A DNA stretch of 13,721 bases, taken from NCBI GenBank assembly GCA_000697335.1, contig JNEM01015486.1, positions 1-13,721 on the forward strand, in the 5' to 3' direction. Within the stretch, counting starts at the first letter, position 1, and the number at the start of each line of letters is the position of its first letter. The notes beneath the pieces were generated by a model. That model worked only from the letters and a program-made list of their open reading frames with translations. It did not search any database and was not told the DNA's origin. This document shows positions 1-10,383 of this stretch, one piece after another. A program made the position numbers and the translations under genes. This DNA is from Conidiobolus incongruus B7586 (Eukaryota; Entomophthoromycota; Entomophthoromycetes; Entomophthorales; Conidiobolaceae).

Positions 1-959
1 TTGATTTAGATAATGCTTCATCACCAAAAGCTGCTTGTAAATTTTAAATAATTTTAGAGGGTTTATGGTTAAGTTTTACTGATACCAAAATAAAAAACTT
101 TTGATGATTACTATTTGGTTTAAGCATGATTAAATTAAACAACCAATTTTAAAAAGTTAATTTTTTAATCAAAAAAACTAATATATATATATATTAAAAA
201 TATATAATTTCCTATTAACTTTGTATATATTTATTTATTTCAAACTAATAATATGTTTGAAAAATCAAAAATTAAAAAATTTCCCATTATTTCAAATTCA
301 AGGTAATATAAGTATATTATATCTTTTTAATTTCTCTCAAAATAAAACAATATTGGATTAAATCTTTCAAATTAAAATATTTACTACATAATGAGTTCCA
401 AGAATATATAAACATAAAATACCAATTTGATATTAAAAAATGAAAAAATAAGTCATAAATATTCCAAAATCTATTTTTAACCTATCTATATAGATTAACT
501 TTATTTATAAAGTATAAATAAAATTTAGACTCTGGTTTACCTACAAATTTAATATAACTTTATTTTAAAAAATTAGATAATAATGAACAAATAAAAATAT
601 ATTAATTTTAGCGAGTTTTAGCATCTAAATTTATTAAATATCTAATGAAATAATGAAATTCACGTTAATAGCTTAAATAGAGAATCAATACTAATAATTA
701 TTTTATAATCAATATTCATGATTATATAGGTAATTAACATTATAAATATTAGCAATTGAATATTTTTCAATTAATAATACTCACTTAAAGTATTAGATTA
801 GAATTCGCTATATTATTTTTGTCACTTAACCAATATTGGAATAATCATATAAATTATATTGTATTTATCATTGTTAAAAATTATGAATTATTTAATATTT
901 TATAAATTTAACTTGTCTTATTAATAAATATTTTGAATTAGACTTCGACTAATATATTG
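1..959. other. Gene-free AT-rich spacer
   Basis: No reading frame, RNA gene or recognisable repeat family can be supported here. The stretch is very A+T-rich, with a short AT run near 180-194 and many stops in all frames. Positions after about 940 lead into the coding-like block that follows. Confidence 0.5.
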
Positions 960-1580
960 GCCAGGATCTGATTATGATCCAATTATGAAACTTAGATAAA
1001 ATTATATTCTATGATAAATAAAAAGCTCAAAAATATTGAAAAAGAGTAAATTCTTCAATACTATACAGATACTGTGAACTAATGATTAATCATTTAGATG
1101 AACAAATATTTGGATTTGATCTGAAATATCTACAAATTGACAGCTTTAGTCAAAGTTCCAATTAATTTAGGATGTTGATAATACAATTCTTGGCTAAAAT
1201 ATTAATTTTGAAATTAATCCAAATAGCATTCTGAATAATAAGGATTATATTCATTTTTTGTTAACTGATGGTCATTGTGGAATTATAAAATCAAAGCCTT
1301 CTGTTAAAATATATTGTTATCAATGTTCTTAGATAAAATACTCAACATTCTCCAATCGAAATTCAAGCTTATCCTGTTGGGTAGTACCAAGTGATTTTAA
1401 CAAAAATACCAAGATCAGTGTTTCTGCCCAAATTCTCACATCATAATTGCAGATAATGGAATTGATGCTATAGCTGCCCTCAATATGTATCTCAAATCAA
1501 CTATTATATCATTTATATTGAATTTTTTTTCCAAACTTGGTGGTTTTGATTGGTTTGTATATTATGGAATAATTTCGATC
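960..1580 (+). pseudogene. Broken coding-like relic, family unknown
   Basis: This block has more G+C than its surroundings and contains several open tracts of about 37-60 codons in succession on the + strand, in more than one frame. Readable peptide pieces include CELMINHLDEQIFGFDLKYL, LTDGHCGIIKSKPSVKIYCY and IIADNGIDAIAALNMYL. The Cys pairs (CYQC near 1318-1326 and CFC near 1416-1424) could be remains of a metal-binding domain, but that is a guess. I do not recognise the family. The composition and residue use look like former protein-coding DNA rather than chance, but no splice model restores a gene. It could be a host pseudogene or a piece of a mobile element. Confidence 0.35.
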
Positions 1581-2530
1581 TAATTTAGCATGATTCCTTT
1601 CAGTATTAATTTATAATTAATATTTATATTAAACATAATGCGTTTGAATATAAAAATTTTGATTTTAGTTTAGTCATTATATATATATATATTCTAATAT
1701 TAGCAAATGAGATTTTGAAATTAGTATTGAATTAAATTTATTTGAGATTTAATAAGCTAATATATATAATTATACTAATCGATAAATGACATAACAATAT
1801 TGAATTATTTGGTATTATTCAGCTTTGCTAATAAATATTTTATCAGATAGATCCATAGAAATGAAATGAATTTACATGGGATTATTAATTACAAAATTTG
1901 AAATATTCGGGATTTTGTTTATGGTTTAGAGTTTTTTCTAATATAAAAAAATATATTACAAATATTTAATAAATATTGGAGTATTATATAATAATAATAA
2001 GCATGATATTGAACTTGACTGTATGTGGGTATGTTAATAAATTTTGGAATAATATATCAAATCAAGCTTTCATATAATTAGTTTTTAATGTTAAAGAGTC
2101 TATAATCAAATAGACATTATTTTTATTCAAGTTTGATTTGACAGAATTCTCTTCAGATCTTCCATTCAAAATATGATTATCAGATAATATTTAAGTTGAT
2201 GGAGCTAATTTCAATAAATTAATAAATATCAATGTATGAGTTTATCAACAATGGTTTAATTGTAATAGAAAATAATGAGCTGCATTATTACTAATTTTAT
2301 ACACATGATATCTATTGAATCAATAGTTAATATTATTAATATATAAAACTATTTTCATGATGGCATAGATGTGTATTTATAAATATCAATCTTTTCGTTT
2401 TAATATAGGAATTATATAAAATAAAAAAATTCAAAATAGAAATAAGGATAAAAGTATTCAATTTCCTCTCAAATGTTGCAGAAATATAAAATAATTTTGA
2501 TTAACCATTATTTATCTTGATTTATATTTA
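1581..2530. other. Gene-free spacer with possible faint relic
   Basis: No gene can be supported. Near 2078-2270 the + strand reads short coding-like pieces such as FLFKFDLTEFSSDLPFK and VDGANFNKLININV in one frame, broken by stops. This might be another decayed exon but is too weak to call. A short AT run lies at 1678-1692. Confidence 0.3.
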
Positions 2531-2935
2531 AACAGTAATGTGTATAATAAAGATTAATCCGAAATTTATCGGATAATTATTCAAGAATACTTGGATTTGA
2601 TTGATCGAAAATCCCGAAAATTTATACCTTTGCTTCCAGAGAGGAGCTTCTACTCTCATCGAGTACCCTTTTACATCAATTTAATATAATGGTCATTCTC
2701 CCCTCACACACAAATTCACTTGCTCTTCGCTCATTGCTTGGCTATTCAGCCAAATCACGGCAGTAGCTTCTAATTCACTTAATCGACTTATATTATAAAA
2801 ACTAGAAATTTACATGATCCATACCAAATTCAGTACAATCTAGGTTCTCCTTGCTAATTGACAGTATTAATGAAACAATTTTTCAACCCAACTTATAGCC
2901 CAATATCCCGGATCATCTCCTTCTATTAATTCTGA
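2531..2935 (-). pseudogene. Decayed single-frame coding relic, family unknown
   Basis: On the minus strand one reading frame runs through about 135 codons, interrupted by several stops but with no shift of frame. It gives coding-like peptides such as LIEGDDPGYWAISWVEKLFH, LEATAVIWLNSQAMSEEQVN and GYSMRVEAPLWKQRYKFSG. The base composition is clearly less AT-rich than the flanks on both sides, as in the exons of the two hydrolase genes further right. I could not assign a family. Keeping one frame while gaining stops suggests decay mainly by substitution. It may be part of a host pseudogene, or an exon of a transposable element. A functional gene is unlikely, because no set of GT-AG introns removes all the stops. 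Confidence 0.45.
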
Positions 2936-3617
2936 TTAAAGCACTAATTCCTTAAGTAGGATTACCATTCTAAGTTCATAATTCATTATAATAATTCAGA
3001 TATATATCCGGAATGAAATAATGGTTTAAGTTATTTATTACTTTAAATAAACACTTGTAATGAATAAATATAAATACAGCTTTAAATGTATTATCATACA
3101 AAGTATATACCACTTGCAGCATAATAGTTACCTGTGTTAATAATATATTGTAATCATATCATAAAAAACCACGATATATTCAACATTACTATATAAATTA
3201 TCAAAACATTAAATAAAATTATATAATTTTTTCTAAAAAAAATAATTAATTTTATATAAATATATAATATTTTAGATTTTCACAGATATAGTTTGTAAAA
3301 TATAATTGTAAATTTATTTAAGTGTATATTTTATATTTTGATGTTATCTTGATTCAGTTTTTTTCATATGATTGTATTAAATTATTCATCATAATTTTGA
3401 TTAAAAGTTTAAAATATTTGATTTATACAAAAAAAAATTTAGATATTAATAATCAAAAACATATTTTCAAATAAATTTTAATGGAATTTATATTTTTTTA
3501 ATTATCAATAAATGATTAGCTAAAGTTGAACATAATCAGTTTGCAACTCCCCGAAATTTTAATTCTAAATAAAGCAATTGAATTGGTTTTAACCGAATGT
3601 AACATGTCTGCAATTTG
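2936..3617. other. AT-rich upstream spacer of gene 1
   Basis: Nothing coding is visible. This is very A+T-rich sequence leading to the hydrolase promoter. The short C-rich patch near 3546-3555 stands out but matches no element I can name. Confidence 0.5.
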
Positions 3618-3626
3618 TATAAATAG
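3618..3626 (+). promoter_or_regulatory. TATA box of gene 1
   Basis: TATAAATAG lies 64 bases before the ATG at 3690. With initiation about 30 bases downstream this would give a 5' leader of roughly 40 nt. The motif sits in a slightly less AT-rich patch, which makes it more credible than the many TATA-like strings elsewhere. No transcript evidence is available. Confidence 0.5.
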
Positions 3627-3689
3627 GACTAAATCATGAATAGGTCACAATATTGAAAATTAAACTGTGAATTTGAATTAAAATTAAAA

Positions 3690-5108
3690 ATGACTGCATT
3701 CAATTTTGAAGATCCTCATTCATATAATCATCAATATGCTGATATTAATGGAATTAAATACCGTAACAAATATAAATTTGATCAAAGTATGAATATGTAA
3801 TTAATATGTCAATTAGATTATGTCGACCAAGGACCTAAAGATGCTCCACTTGCTGTGTTTCTTCATGGTTTCCCATGTGTAAGCTGATATTATATTTAAT
3901 ATAAAACAAATATCTGACAAAATCTGATTTTAGACCTGGTTCACTTTTAAATTCCAAATCAAGGCACTCTTAGATGAAGGGTTCAGAGTTGTCGCACCCT
4001 CAATGTTGGGCTACGGCGAAACTGATGCACCAGTGACCAATCCATCAAAGTTCGATACTGATGATGAGAGTTTGCGTCCTTATACAGCTAAAAGCATCTG
4101 TCAAAATATTGCCAGTTTAGTTAGGGATCATTTGAAGAGAGATAAAGCTATTTTCATTGGACATGATTGGTAATTTAATATTCCAAATGATCCATATAAA
4201 TGTTACTAAATCATTTAAAATATTAGGGGTCTACTCTTTATGTGGAGAATGGGAGCTTATTTCCCAGAGTTATGTACTGCACTCATTGCTATTGGTGGTA
4301 AATACGTCAAGCCTACGGATCAATTTAATACATTTGACCAATTGATCCAAAAATTCCCAATCATGATCTATCAAGTAATATATCCTCATTTATATTTTTT
4401 ACTATCTATATTCTTATATAATTAATTTAGAAAATTATGTCCACCCCTAGTATCATTGATTCTGATGACGAATATGTAACCATTGTACCATCTTATAAAC
4501 TCCAATCAACTAACACAATTATTTAGATCCATGATTTTGTTCGTGTATTCTATAACCGTAAAGCAGTTCCCAATATTTTCAACCCTGAATTACCCAAACT
4601 ATTGAAAGAAAAAGCAATTGAATTCGATCCTCAATGTGATCTCCTCTCCCCTAAGCATCTACAATATTATGTAGATGTGATTAAAACTAAAGGAATCCAT
4701 CCAATTACTAACTACTACCGCACAAGATATATCAACCATTTGGATGACCTTAAGTTGACAGATGAACAGTTGACTATTAATGTACCTGTTCTCAGTGTAA
4801 GTTCAATAGTCAAATTAACAATACCAGTGATACTAAATATTCTGTTAGATTATGGCTGACAAGGACGAAATTATTAAAACTGTATTCCAAGATGGCGAAG
4901 CCTCATTGCACCGTTATTGTAATCAAGTCACTACCAGGGTAAATCTTCTCCACTAAAAGGTATTAGTCAATTATTAACTTTTATTGATTTTTAGAATGTT
5001 CCTGACGGTACTCACTTCTTCTTATTCTTGGACGCTGCTGAAGAAATTAATGAATATTTAAGACAATTTTTAAAACAGCATAAATTAAGTCCTAATCTTG
5101 TTCAATAA
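3690..5108 (+). CDS. Epoxide hydrolase-like alpha/beta-hydrolase, gene 1
   Basis: Eight exons: 3690-3762, 3817-3878, 3934-4169, 4227-4374, 4431-4475, 4527-4796, 4849-4938, 4995-5108. Together they make 1038 nt encoding 345 residues. All seven introns are 51-57 bp with GTA...AG ends, and every junction keeps frame. The oxyanion-hole motif HGFP is at residues 41-44. The nucleophile is D123 in GHDWG, the charge-relay acid D284 in MADKDE, and the base H315 in GTHF. The lid supplies the tyrosines expected of epoxide hydrolases, probably Y172 (IYQ) and Y252 (NYYR). These lid tyrosines favour an epoxide hydrolase over a haloalkane dehalogenase, which shares the HDWG nucleophile. The family hydrolyses epoxides to diols through an Asp ester intermediate; the substrate here is unknown. 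There is no signal peptide or membrane segment, so it is probably cytosolic. An AATAAA overlaps the stop codon. A paralogue follows at 10384. Confidence 0.9.
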
Positions 5109-6107
5109 ATTTAATTTTATACAAGGTCATAAACAATTTTTTTAATTTGTTTTATTTTTATCGTTTAATATTAGCCTTATCTTCATTTTCATCATAATAC
5201 ATTGATATATTGAAATTTCAGGCAAATCTCAACTACATGAATAAATGTCTAAAATTAACAATTCGAAGGGATATAAGTTTATAATTTTGATAACGTATTT
5301 GTATTTATTCAATATTTATGATAAATGAATGATTTCATTCTTTTTATTTATGCTTCAATTCGATTATAAAATCTGAAAAAATTTTCATTGCATTTCTATA
5401 TTTTCCTGAAATATAAATTGCTGAAAATTATTAAATGGGTAAAATTAAAACAATCAGCCTACTTTATTAATAGATACGTAACCAATATTTAATTTGAAAT
5501 ATAAATTAAATAGTGTTCTATTCGCTATTAATCAATTATATATATATATATTTAATAATGTTCATTGTGAATTATTAAACTTTCGTTCTATCATCCAAAA
5601 TAATTTTAAATATAAAATTATTTCAAAATTTAGAAATTTTCAATTGCATATCAAGTTATATACAATTTTGATCAACTTGTTTTATAAATTGATAATAATT
5701 TAATCACAGATAAATAATATATAATTTCAAACTCACTTAAAGTTTAACCAAATACAATTCCTAGCTTTTATACTCAATCTTAATTTATTATAATAGATAT
5801 ATATTCAATAAATTAATTAGAATAAAACTTTAGTTATTAAAGAAGAGTAATATATTTATAATTTACCAAAGTCCCAAAACTTTATTCTTTGTATAATAAC
5901 CTTTTATATTTATTATATAAAATATATTTCTCAAATTTAAAAGCTTTGAAATAATTTTTAATATTTATAATATTATCTGATTTTATCAAAGTTTTTCAAG
6001 TTTGATTACTATGTTTATTATAATTTCAAATATGATTAAGAGCTTAGTTTTAATAGGTTTAGTTTTATATAATAATTAAAAAATTAATTTTACAAATCTT
6101 AGTATAA
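5109..6107. other. Gene 1 3' flank and spacer
   Basis: A T-rich stretch at about 5138-5162 follows the stop and may contain the transcript end. The rest is A+T-rich with no supported gene. The open tract at 5494-5703 has a low-complexity Ile/Leu/Asn/Tyr/Phe composition expected by chance in such DNA, and includes an AT run at 5537-5551. Confidence 0.5.
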
Positions 6108-6109
6108 TA

Positions 6110-6335
6110 CACTAACCTATAAAAGTGAATCATAAAATCAAAAATATATATATTTTAATTAATAACTAAAATAATTATATATATTAAATTACTTGAAACT
6201 ATAATATATAATTAAAATATATTATTTGATAATAAATAAATATATTTAAATATATTTAGTAAACTATTAGTAAAAATATTAACCTTTAATTTTTAACTAA
6301 GATAAACTATAAATTTGTGGGTTTTTGAGATAAAG
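6110..6335 (+). repeat. Left inverted repeat of Tc1 copy 1
   Basis: The outer part (6110-6144) is matched in reverse complement by the right end: CACTAACCTATAAAAG here against TATTAACCTATAAAAA there. The inner part (about 6300-6335, ATAAATTTGTGGGTTTTTG) is matched by the complement of about 7461-7488. The stretch between is more diverged. The 12-mer site GTRAGTTATAAA appears in decayed form at 6125-6136 and 6302-6313, 177 bp apart, an arrangement like the IR/DR type of Tc1 element. Confidence 0.8.
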
Positions 6336-6420
6336 GGATATATTTAATAATATATAAGTATATCTTTTTTCTCTCTTTGTTATTATTTTATATAATATTT
6401 TATAAATATATTAAATTTTT

Positions 6421-7451
6421 TTATTATTAATATTATACTTAAATCCTTTCTTTAAAAAAATCTACTTGTGTATTAATCAACTTTATAAAAAAAATAAATT
6501 AACTTATAATATTATTAGAATTACTAGTGTTAATTAATTTACTATAGTTAAAGTTATTAAGAATAACAATAAAAGCACATTTAAACTTAAACTTAAGTGT
6601 GTTAAAATTATAAATAAATATAATATGAAGTATATTTAAAAATTAGTTAATATAGGTAAATATAGTACTATTATAAAAATATAACAAGAACCATAAAACT
6701 ATATAAAAATATTAGTTAATACTAATACTATTATATATACTTTATATTAATATAGATACCACTTATATTTTAAGAAAAAACACTTTTAATTAAAATATCT
6801 TATTATAAAATTAAGCAAAAGTTTAAATAACATCACTAATGTTAAACTAAAACTAATTAAAATAAAGTTATTTAGTTTAATAAAACAAAAATATACTTTA
6901 GTAAATTTGATAAAAAAGCTAGATGTTTTAAAAAAGATATAAAACTACTATATAACTATTATATTAATTTTACTTAAAAGTATAATAATAAGTTAATTAT
7001 TATTTAAGGATATATATTATCTTTAAATATAAAATATCTTTATAAAATTAATAAAGGAATTAAAATTAAAATATACTAAAGTACTTTAAATAATGTATTT
7101 AAAAAAACTATTGAATAATATAGGTTAAACAAATCTAATATTATTTTCTATTAAGATAATATTATTTATTATATTATAACTTTTATTACCAAATAACTTA
7201 AAAATAATAAGATAATAGTTATAAAGTAACTTTTTTAATTTTTTAATCTTAACTTAATTAAACACTTTTAAGATTAGTTAAAAAAAATTATTAAAGCTTT
7301 CCTTTTAATAAAAAATTTAAATTAGCTTTTGTAATATATTTAAAAAATATAGAATAAGATTAACCCTTCTTAATATAAAAAGTTAATTGATTCTATACCT
7401 TATAATCTTAAAGAAGTTAGAAAAGTTAAAGGTAGATAAATTAAGTTTTAA
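6421..7451 (+). pseudogene. Tc1 transposase relic (DD34E)
   Basis: The relic spans about 343 codons, the usual Tc1 transposase length. The N-terminal helix-turn-helix part is read in one frame from 6421 to about 6750 (QLYKKNKLTYNII, then FTIVKVIKNNNKSTFKLK). After a probable single indel at about 6750-6771 the frame beginning at 6771 stays unbroken by indels to 7451. Catalytic landmarks: VIWSDETK of relatives reads V-I-stop-F-N-K-T-K at 6867-6890, so the first Asp is AAT at 6879. The second Asp is kept as GAT in DN at 7155. The third residue, Glu in SPDLNPIEH of relatives, is AAA at 7260. The spacing of 34 residues between the last two identifies Tc1 rather than mariner (DD34D). The C-terminal signature LIDSIPYNLKEVRKVKGR (7383-7436) is intact. 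About twenty in-frame stops, all TAA or TAG. Confidence 0.9.
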
Positions 7452-7677
7452 TTTTTTTTATCACCAAAAACCTATAAATTTATAACTCACCTTAAATAAA
7501 ATTTATAGATATATATTTTAACCAATTAATAAATAAATATCATCATTTGATGATATATATTATTAATAAATATAATAGATTTTAATTATTTAATTTAAGT
7601 TTATTTTATTAAATATTAATTTTATTAGTAAAAATATAAATGTTTTTGATTTTATAACTTATTTTTATAGGTTAATA
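7452..7677 (-). repeat. Right inverted repeat of Tc1 copy 1
   Basis: This is the reverse-complement partner of 6110-6335. On the minus strand the terminus reads TATTAACCTATAAAAATAAG, with the internal 12-mer site at 7651-7662 (ATAAGTTATAAA) and a second at 7479-7490 (GTGAGTTATAAA), 172 bp apart. It begins right after the transposase relic ends at 7451, as expected of a compact Tc1 element. Confidence 0.75.
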
Positions 7678-7751
7678 TATAAATAATATAAAAATATATT
7701 ATACCTAAATTAATATTTTATGGATTTATAATTTAATTTTTGATATAAATA

Positions 7752-9004
7752 AATCATATTCAAATTTATTATTTATATATTTTTTTTATATAAAAAATTA
7801 TATAAATATTTAGAAAATAAGTTCATTAATTTTAAATTTATATTTTAATAAAATAAGTGAAGATAAAGCAAAATTAATATGATTTTAATAACTAATAATT
7901 TCCTTGTTTTTTAATTACAAAATTATATATTCATAGTATTTTCTTAGCTCCTTTATATTGGTTTTTATAATCTATCTTCAAAGTTATATTAATAATTTTA
8001 AAACTCATCAAATCTCTATCCTTAAATCAAATTTTTCAACTTACAAATACCATCATAATCAAAAAGATTCATACCTAGTGAATATGGTGGATGTGGTAAT
8101 AAAAACCATATTTTAATAAACATAGTTTTGATAATTTTTGCTATATATATATACCTATTAATATATAAAATGAATAGTTTTTTAATTGGATTTTTTTACA
8201 TTAATTTATAGCATTAATTTTAAAAAATCTAAAATATATTTGCTATTATAATATATTTTTGCTAATAATAATTATTGGAATATTATAATGTTAATTATTA
8301 TATCTAATAGTAATATTTATTTTGTCCAATAATTTTTGTTTGAATTTATGGCATTAATTTAAATTTTTCAACCTAAACACTCTATTTATCTCTTGTTAAT
8401 AGACTATATACTGAAATCCATTATACATCTATTTAAAAGCTTATAAAGTCTAATGAAATGAGCATTATAATAATTAAAATTTAAATTAATTATATTTCTT
8501 ACCTTATTCATTTAATTTTTGATTAAATTATAAGGTACCCATACTTCTAATTTTTCAATTAATTTTAAATTATGCTAGAGTAAATTAATAATAAAGTTGA
8601 TAACATAATATAAAAACTGTGCTAGTTCTTTTCGTAAGGTATAAGGTCGATATATAACATATTTTTTAATTATATTCATATTTATTAAATTTGTGACAGA
8701 TTTAGGATGGCTTAAACAGGGCAAATCTTTTATATCAGATCTTCCAGTTTTGAGTTGATTAAAGTAGTTTGCAATATTATACTTTAAAAGTTCTTTGCCA
8801 CTAGTTACTACTTGGAGGCTTTTGTGAACAGTCGATATGGAATGTTTTGAATAGTATGATATTTTGATAAATTCTTTTTTTAACTCAGGTAAAATTTGAA
8901 ATTCCATCATTTTCAGTCATGTTTGTTTTTTATTAAAATTCTCTTAGAAAGTTATATTATATATATAGTGAAAAAAATGTATTAATAAATAAATTACTAT
9001 GATT
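7752..9004 (-). mobile_element. mariner DNA transposon remnant
   Basis: The transposase relic on the minus strand defines this element. The outer limits are uncertain: I see only a weak inverted similarity between 7752-7790 and 8966-9004 (both starting AATCATA on their outward side and containing a long T run). That would give about 1.25 kb, close to the usual mariner size of 1.3 kb. The left limit lies within about 75 bp of the end of the Tc1 element, so the two insertions are nearly adjacent and point in opposite directions. No target duplication could be fixed. Confidence 0.5.
7900..8910 (-). pseudogene. mariner transposase relic
   Basis: On the minus strand an open tract of 111 codons starts at 8910 and carries the mariner DNA-binding domain: TGRSDIKDLPCLSHP matches the family's GD-LEDEPRSGRP segment, and PYTLRKELAQFL the TTRELAE helix. 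The same frame continues past a stop to WVPYNLIKN at about 8541-8515, the WVPHEL motif of mariners. Further on, in a shifted frame, IAKIIKTMFIKIWFLL and LPHPPYSLGMNLFDY (about 8099-8055) match HVAK...LLPHPPYSPDLAPSDYH. The Asp codon at 8058-8060 is the third catalytic residue of the DD34D triad. RFDEF follows as in relatives. Total length is about 337 codons against roughly 345 in the family. Several stops and at least one frame change make it inactive. Confidence 0.85.
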
Positions 9005-9020
9005 TAAAATAATCTTAAAA

Positions 9021-10321
9021 TTAGAGTGAAATATTTATGATTCATAAAATTATATTAGATCTAAATATAAAGAATTACTTTTTAGACAACTGTATATTAT
9101 AATTTTTATAATTATTAAAATATTGCAATAAATTTAATCCAAATACAAACCCAAGAAATATATCAAGATACAAAGGTTATTATCACTATTAACATAAATT
9201 TACTATAAAAATTATATCTTCACTCTTAAATTTATCATATTATATGAAAATCATTTAACTATATTTTCAATTATTATCTGTTTAATTAATATATTTTTAT
9301 CCTTATACTCTTTTGATTATCTTAAAATAGATGATTGATATCATAATAAATTTATCAATATATATTATAAATAATTATGTGCAAATTGATATTTAGAAAT
9401 TATTATAGCAGTTGATAAAATAGTTATCTTAAAATTATAGATGGTTATTTTTTTAATCCTTTGATTGAATAATAAATATTATATATACTGAGAGTTACAA
9501 TATTTGGTGTGATAATGCTTTACGATGTAATTAGTTTATGCATTAATTGATATTAATGAGGTAATATTGTATCACTAGAATACATTTTAGGTCATTTGAA
9601 TAATCAACATATATGAACTAAGCACTTATTATAATATTCTAAAATCATAAATAATCATTAAAATTATTAGAAAATGTAACATATAATAATTTTTTCAAAT
9701 TTCAAGCTTAGATCTCTATTTAATCATAATAACTATTTTCAAAATTAATATTTGTTGAATTTTTAAATTGAACTGTTATTATAAATAAGTAATCGATTTA
9801 TTAAAAAATTTCTTTATTCAATTATATACTGGGTATTTTTAATCTTATTTTGAAAAAATATTTGACATCATAATTTGTCAATTTTGATCACAATGCAAAA
9901 TGATATATTTAGATGTTATTTTAACGCCATAAAAAACTAAAACAACTTGAAATTGATTTAACTCAATTCCAATAACTATTCAAGATGTAACATTATATAG
10001 GGATTTGAATCAAAAATTTTAACATTAATATATTTAAATATTATAATTATTATTATTTTTCATACATATTTTCATTAATAAATTATATATATCCAATAAA
10101 TCTTTTGAAAAAAAATATATTATATAAAATTGATTTTTTAAAATTGATTTTAAATATTTTCAAACAGAGCCAATTTTTTATATCAAGTTGAAGTGTTAAA
10201 ATATATTTTGTAATTTGTTCTAGTTTTAGATTTTTGCAACAAAAACTGATTTATGTTTAAGGGAGATTTGAGTTGATTCGAATAATTACAGTTTCAGTAA
10301 AAGTGAACAAATAAAGGTAAT
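9021..10321. other. Gene-free spacer before gene 2
   Basis: No gene, RNA or repeat can be supported. The patch near 9490-9590 is slightly richer in G+C but gives no convincing peptide on either strand. Confidence 0.5.
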
Positions 10322-10330
10322 TATATAAAT
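10322..10330 (+). promoter_or_regulatory. Possible TATA box of gene 2
   Basis: TATATAAAT lies 54 bases before the ATG at 10384, a placement close to that in gene 1. In such AT-rich DNA a match of this kind is weak evidence, and a broken gene may no longer use it. Confidence 0.3.
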
Positions 10331-10383
10331 TCTCGGTTAATCTGCTATATGATATCGCTATTAATGATATAAATATTTTTCAA

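Larger units (their letters stand above)
6110..7677 (+). mobile_element. Tc1 family DNA transposon, full length, dead
   Basis: This element of 1568 bp begins CACTAACC at 6110 and ends with the decayed complement GGTTAATA at 7677. Both ends are flanked by TA (6108-6109 and 7678-7679), the Tc1/mariner target duplication. Inverted repeats of about 226 bp enclose a transposase relic of about 343 codons, so size and layout match an intact Tc1 element. Base composition is extreme: very little G or C is left in the interior. Stop codons repeatedly stand where Tc1 proteins have Trp or Gln, and acidic residues have become Asn or Lys, all C-to-T or G-to-A changes. A second copy begins at 13429 in the same orientation, which fixes the left boundary independently. 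It is certainly non-autonomous now. Confidence 0.9.

Noticed and set aside
1678-1692. AT dinucleotide runs (also 180-194 and 5537-5551)
   Set aside because: About seven units each, ordinary for this base composition and with no linked structure.
4602-4859. Possible separate 85-codon gene
   Set aside because: This is gene 1 exon 6 read through into intron 6. The neighbouring short open tracts at 4157-4425 are likewise intron or exon 4 read-through, partly in the wrong frame.
5485-5590. Resemblance to 1198-1290 (TTTGAAAT, AAATAG, TTCT, then GTTCATTGTG against GGTCATTGTG)
   Set aside because: Short shared words separated by gaps in AT-rich DNA; not strong enough to call a repeat without a scored alignment.
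5494-5703. Open tract of 69 codons downstream of gene 1
   Set aside because: It has no ATG at its start, includes an AT dinucleotide run, and is dominated by Ile, Leu, Asn, Phe and Tyr, as expected for random AT-rich DNA.
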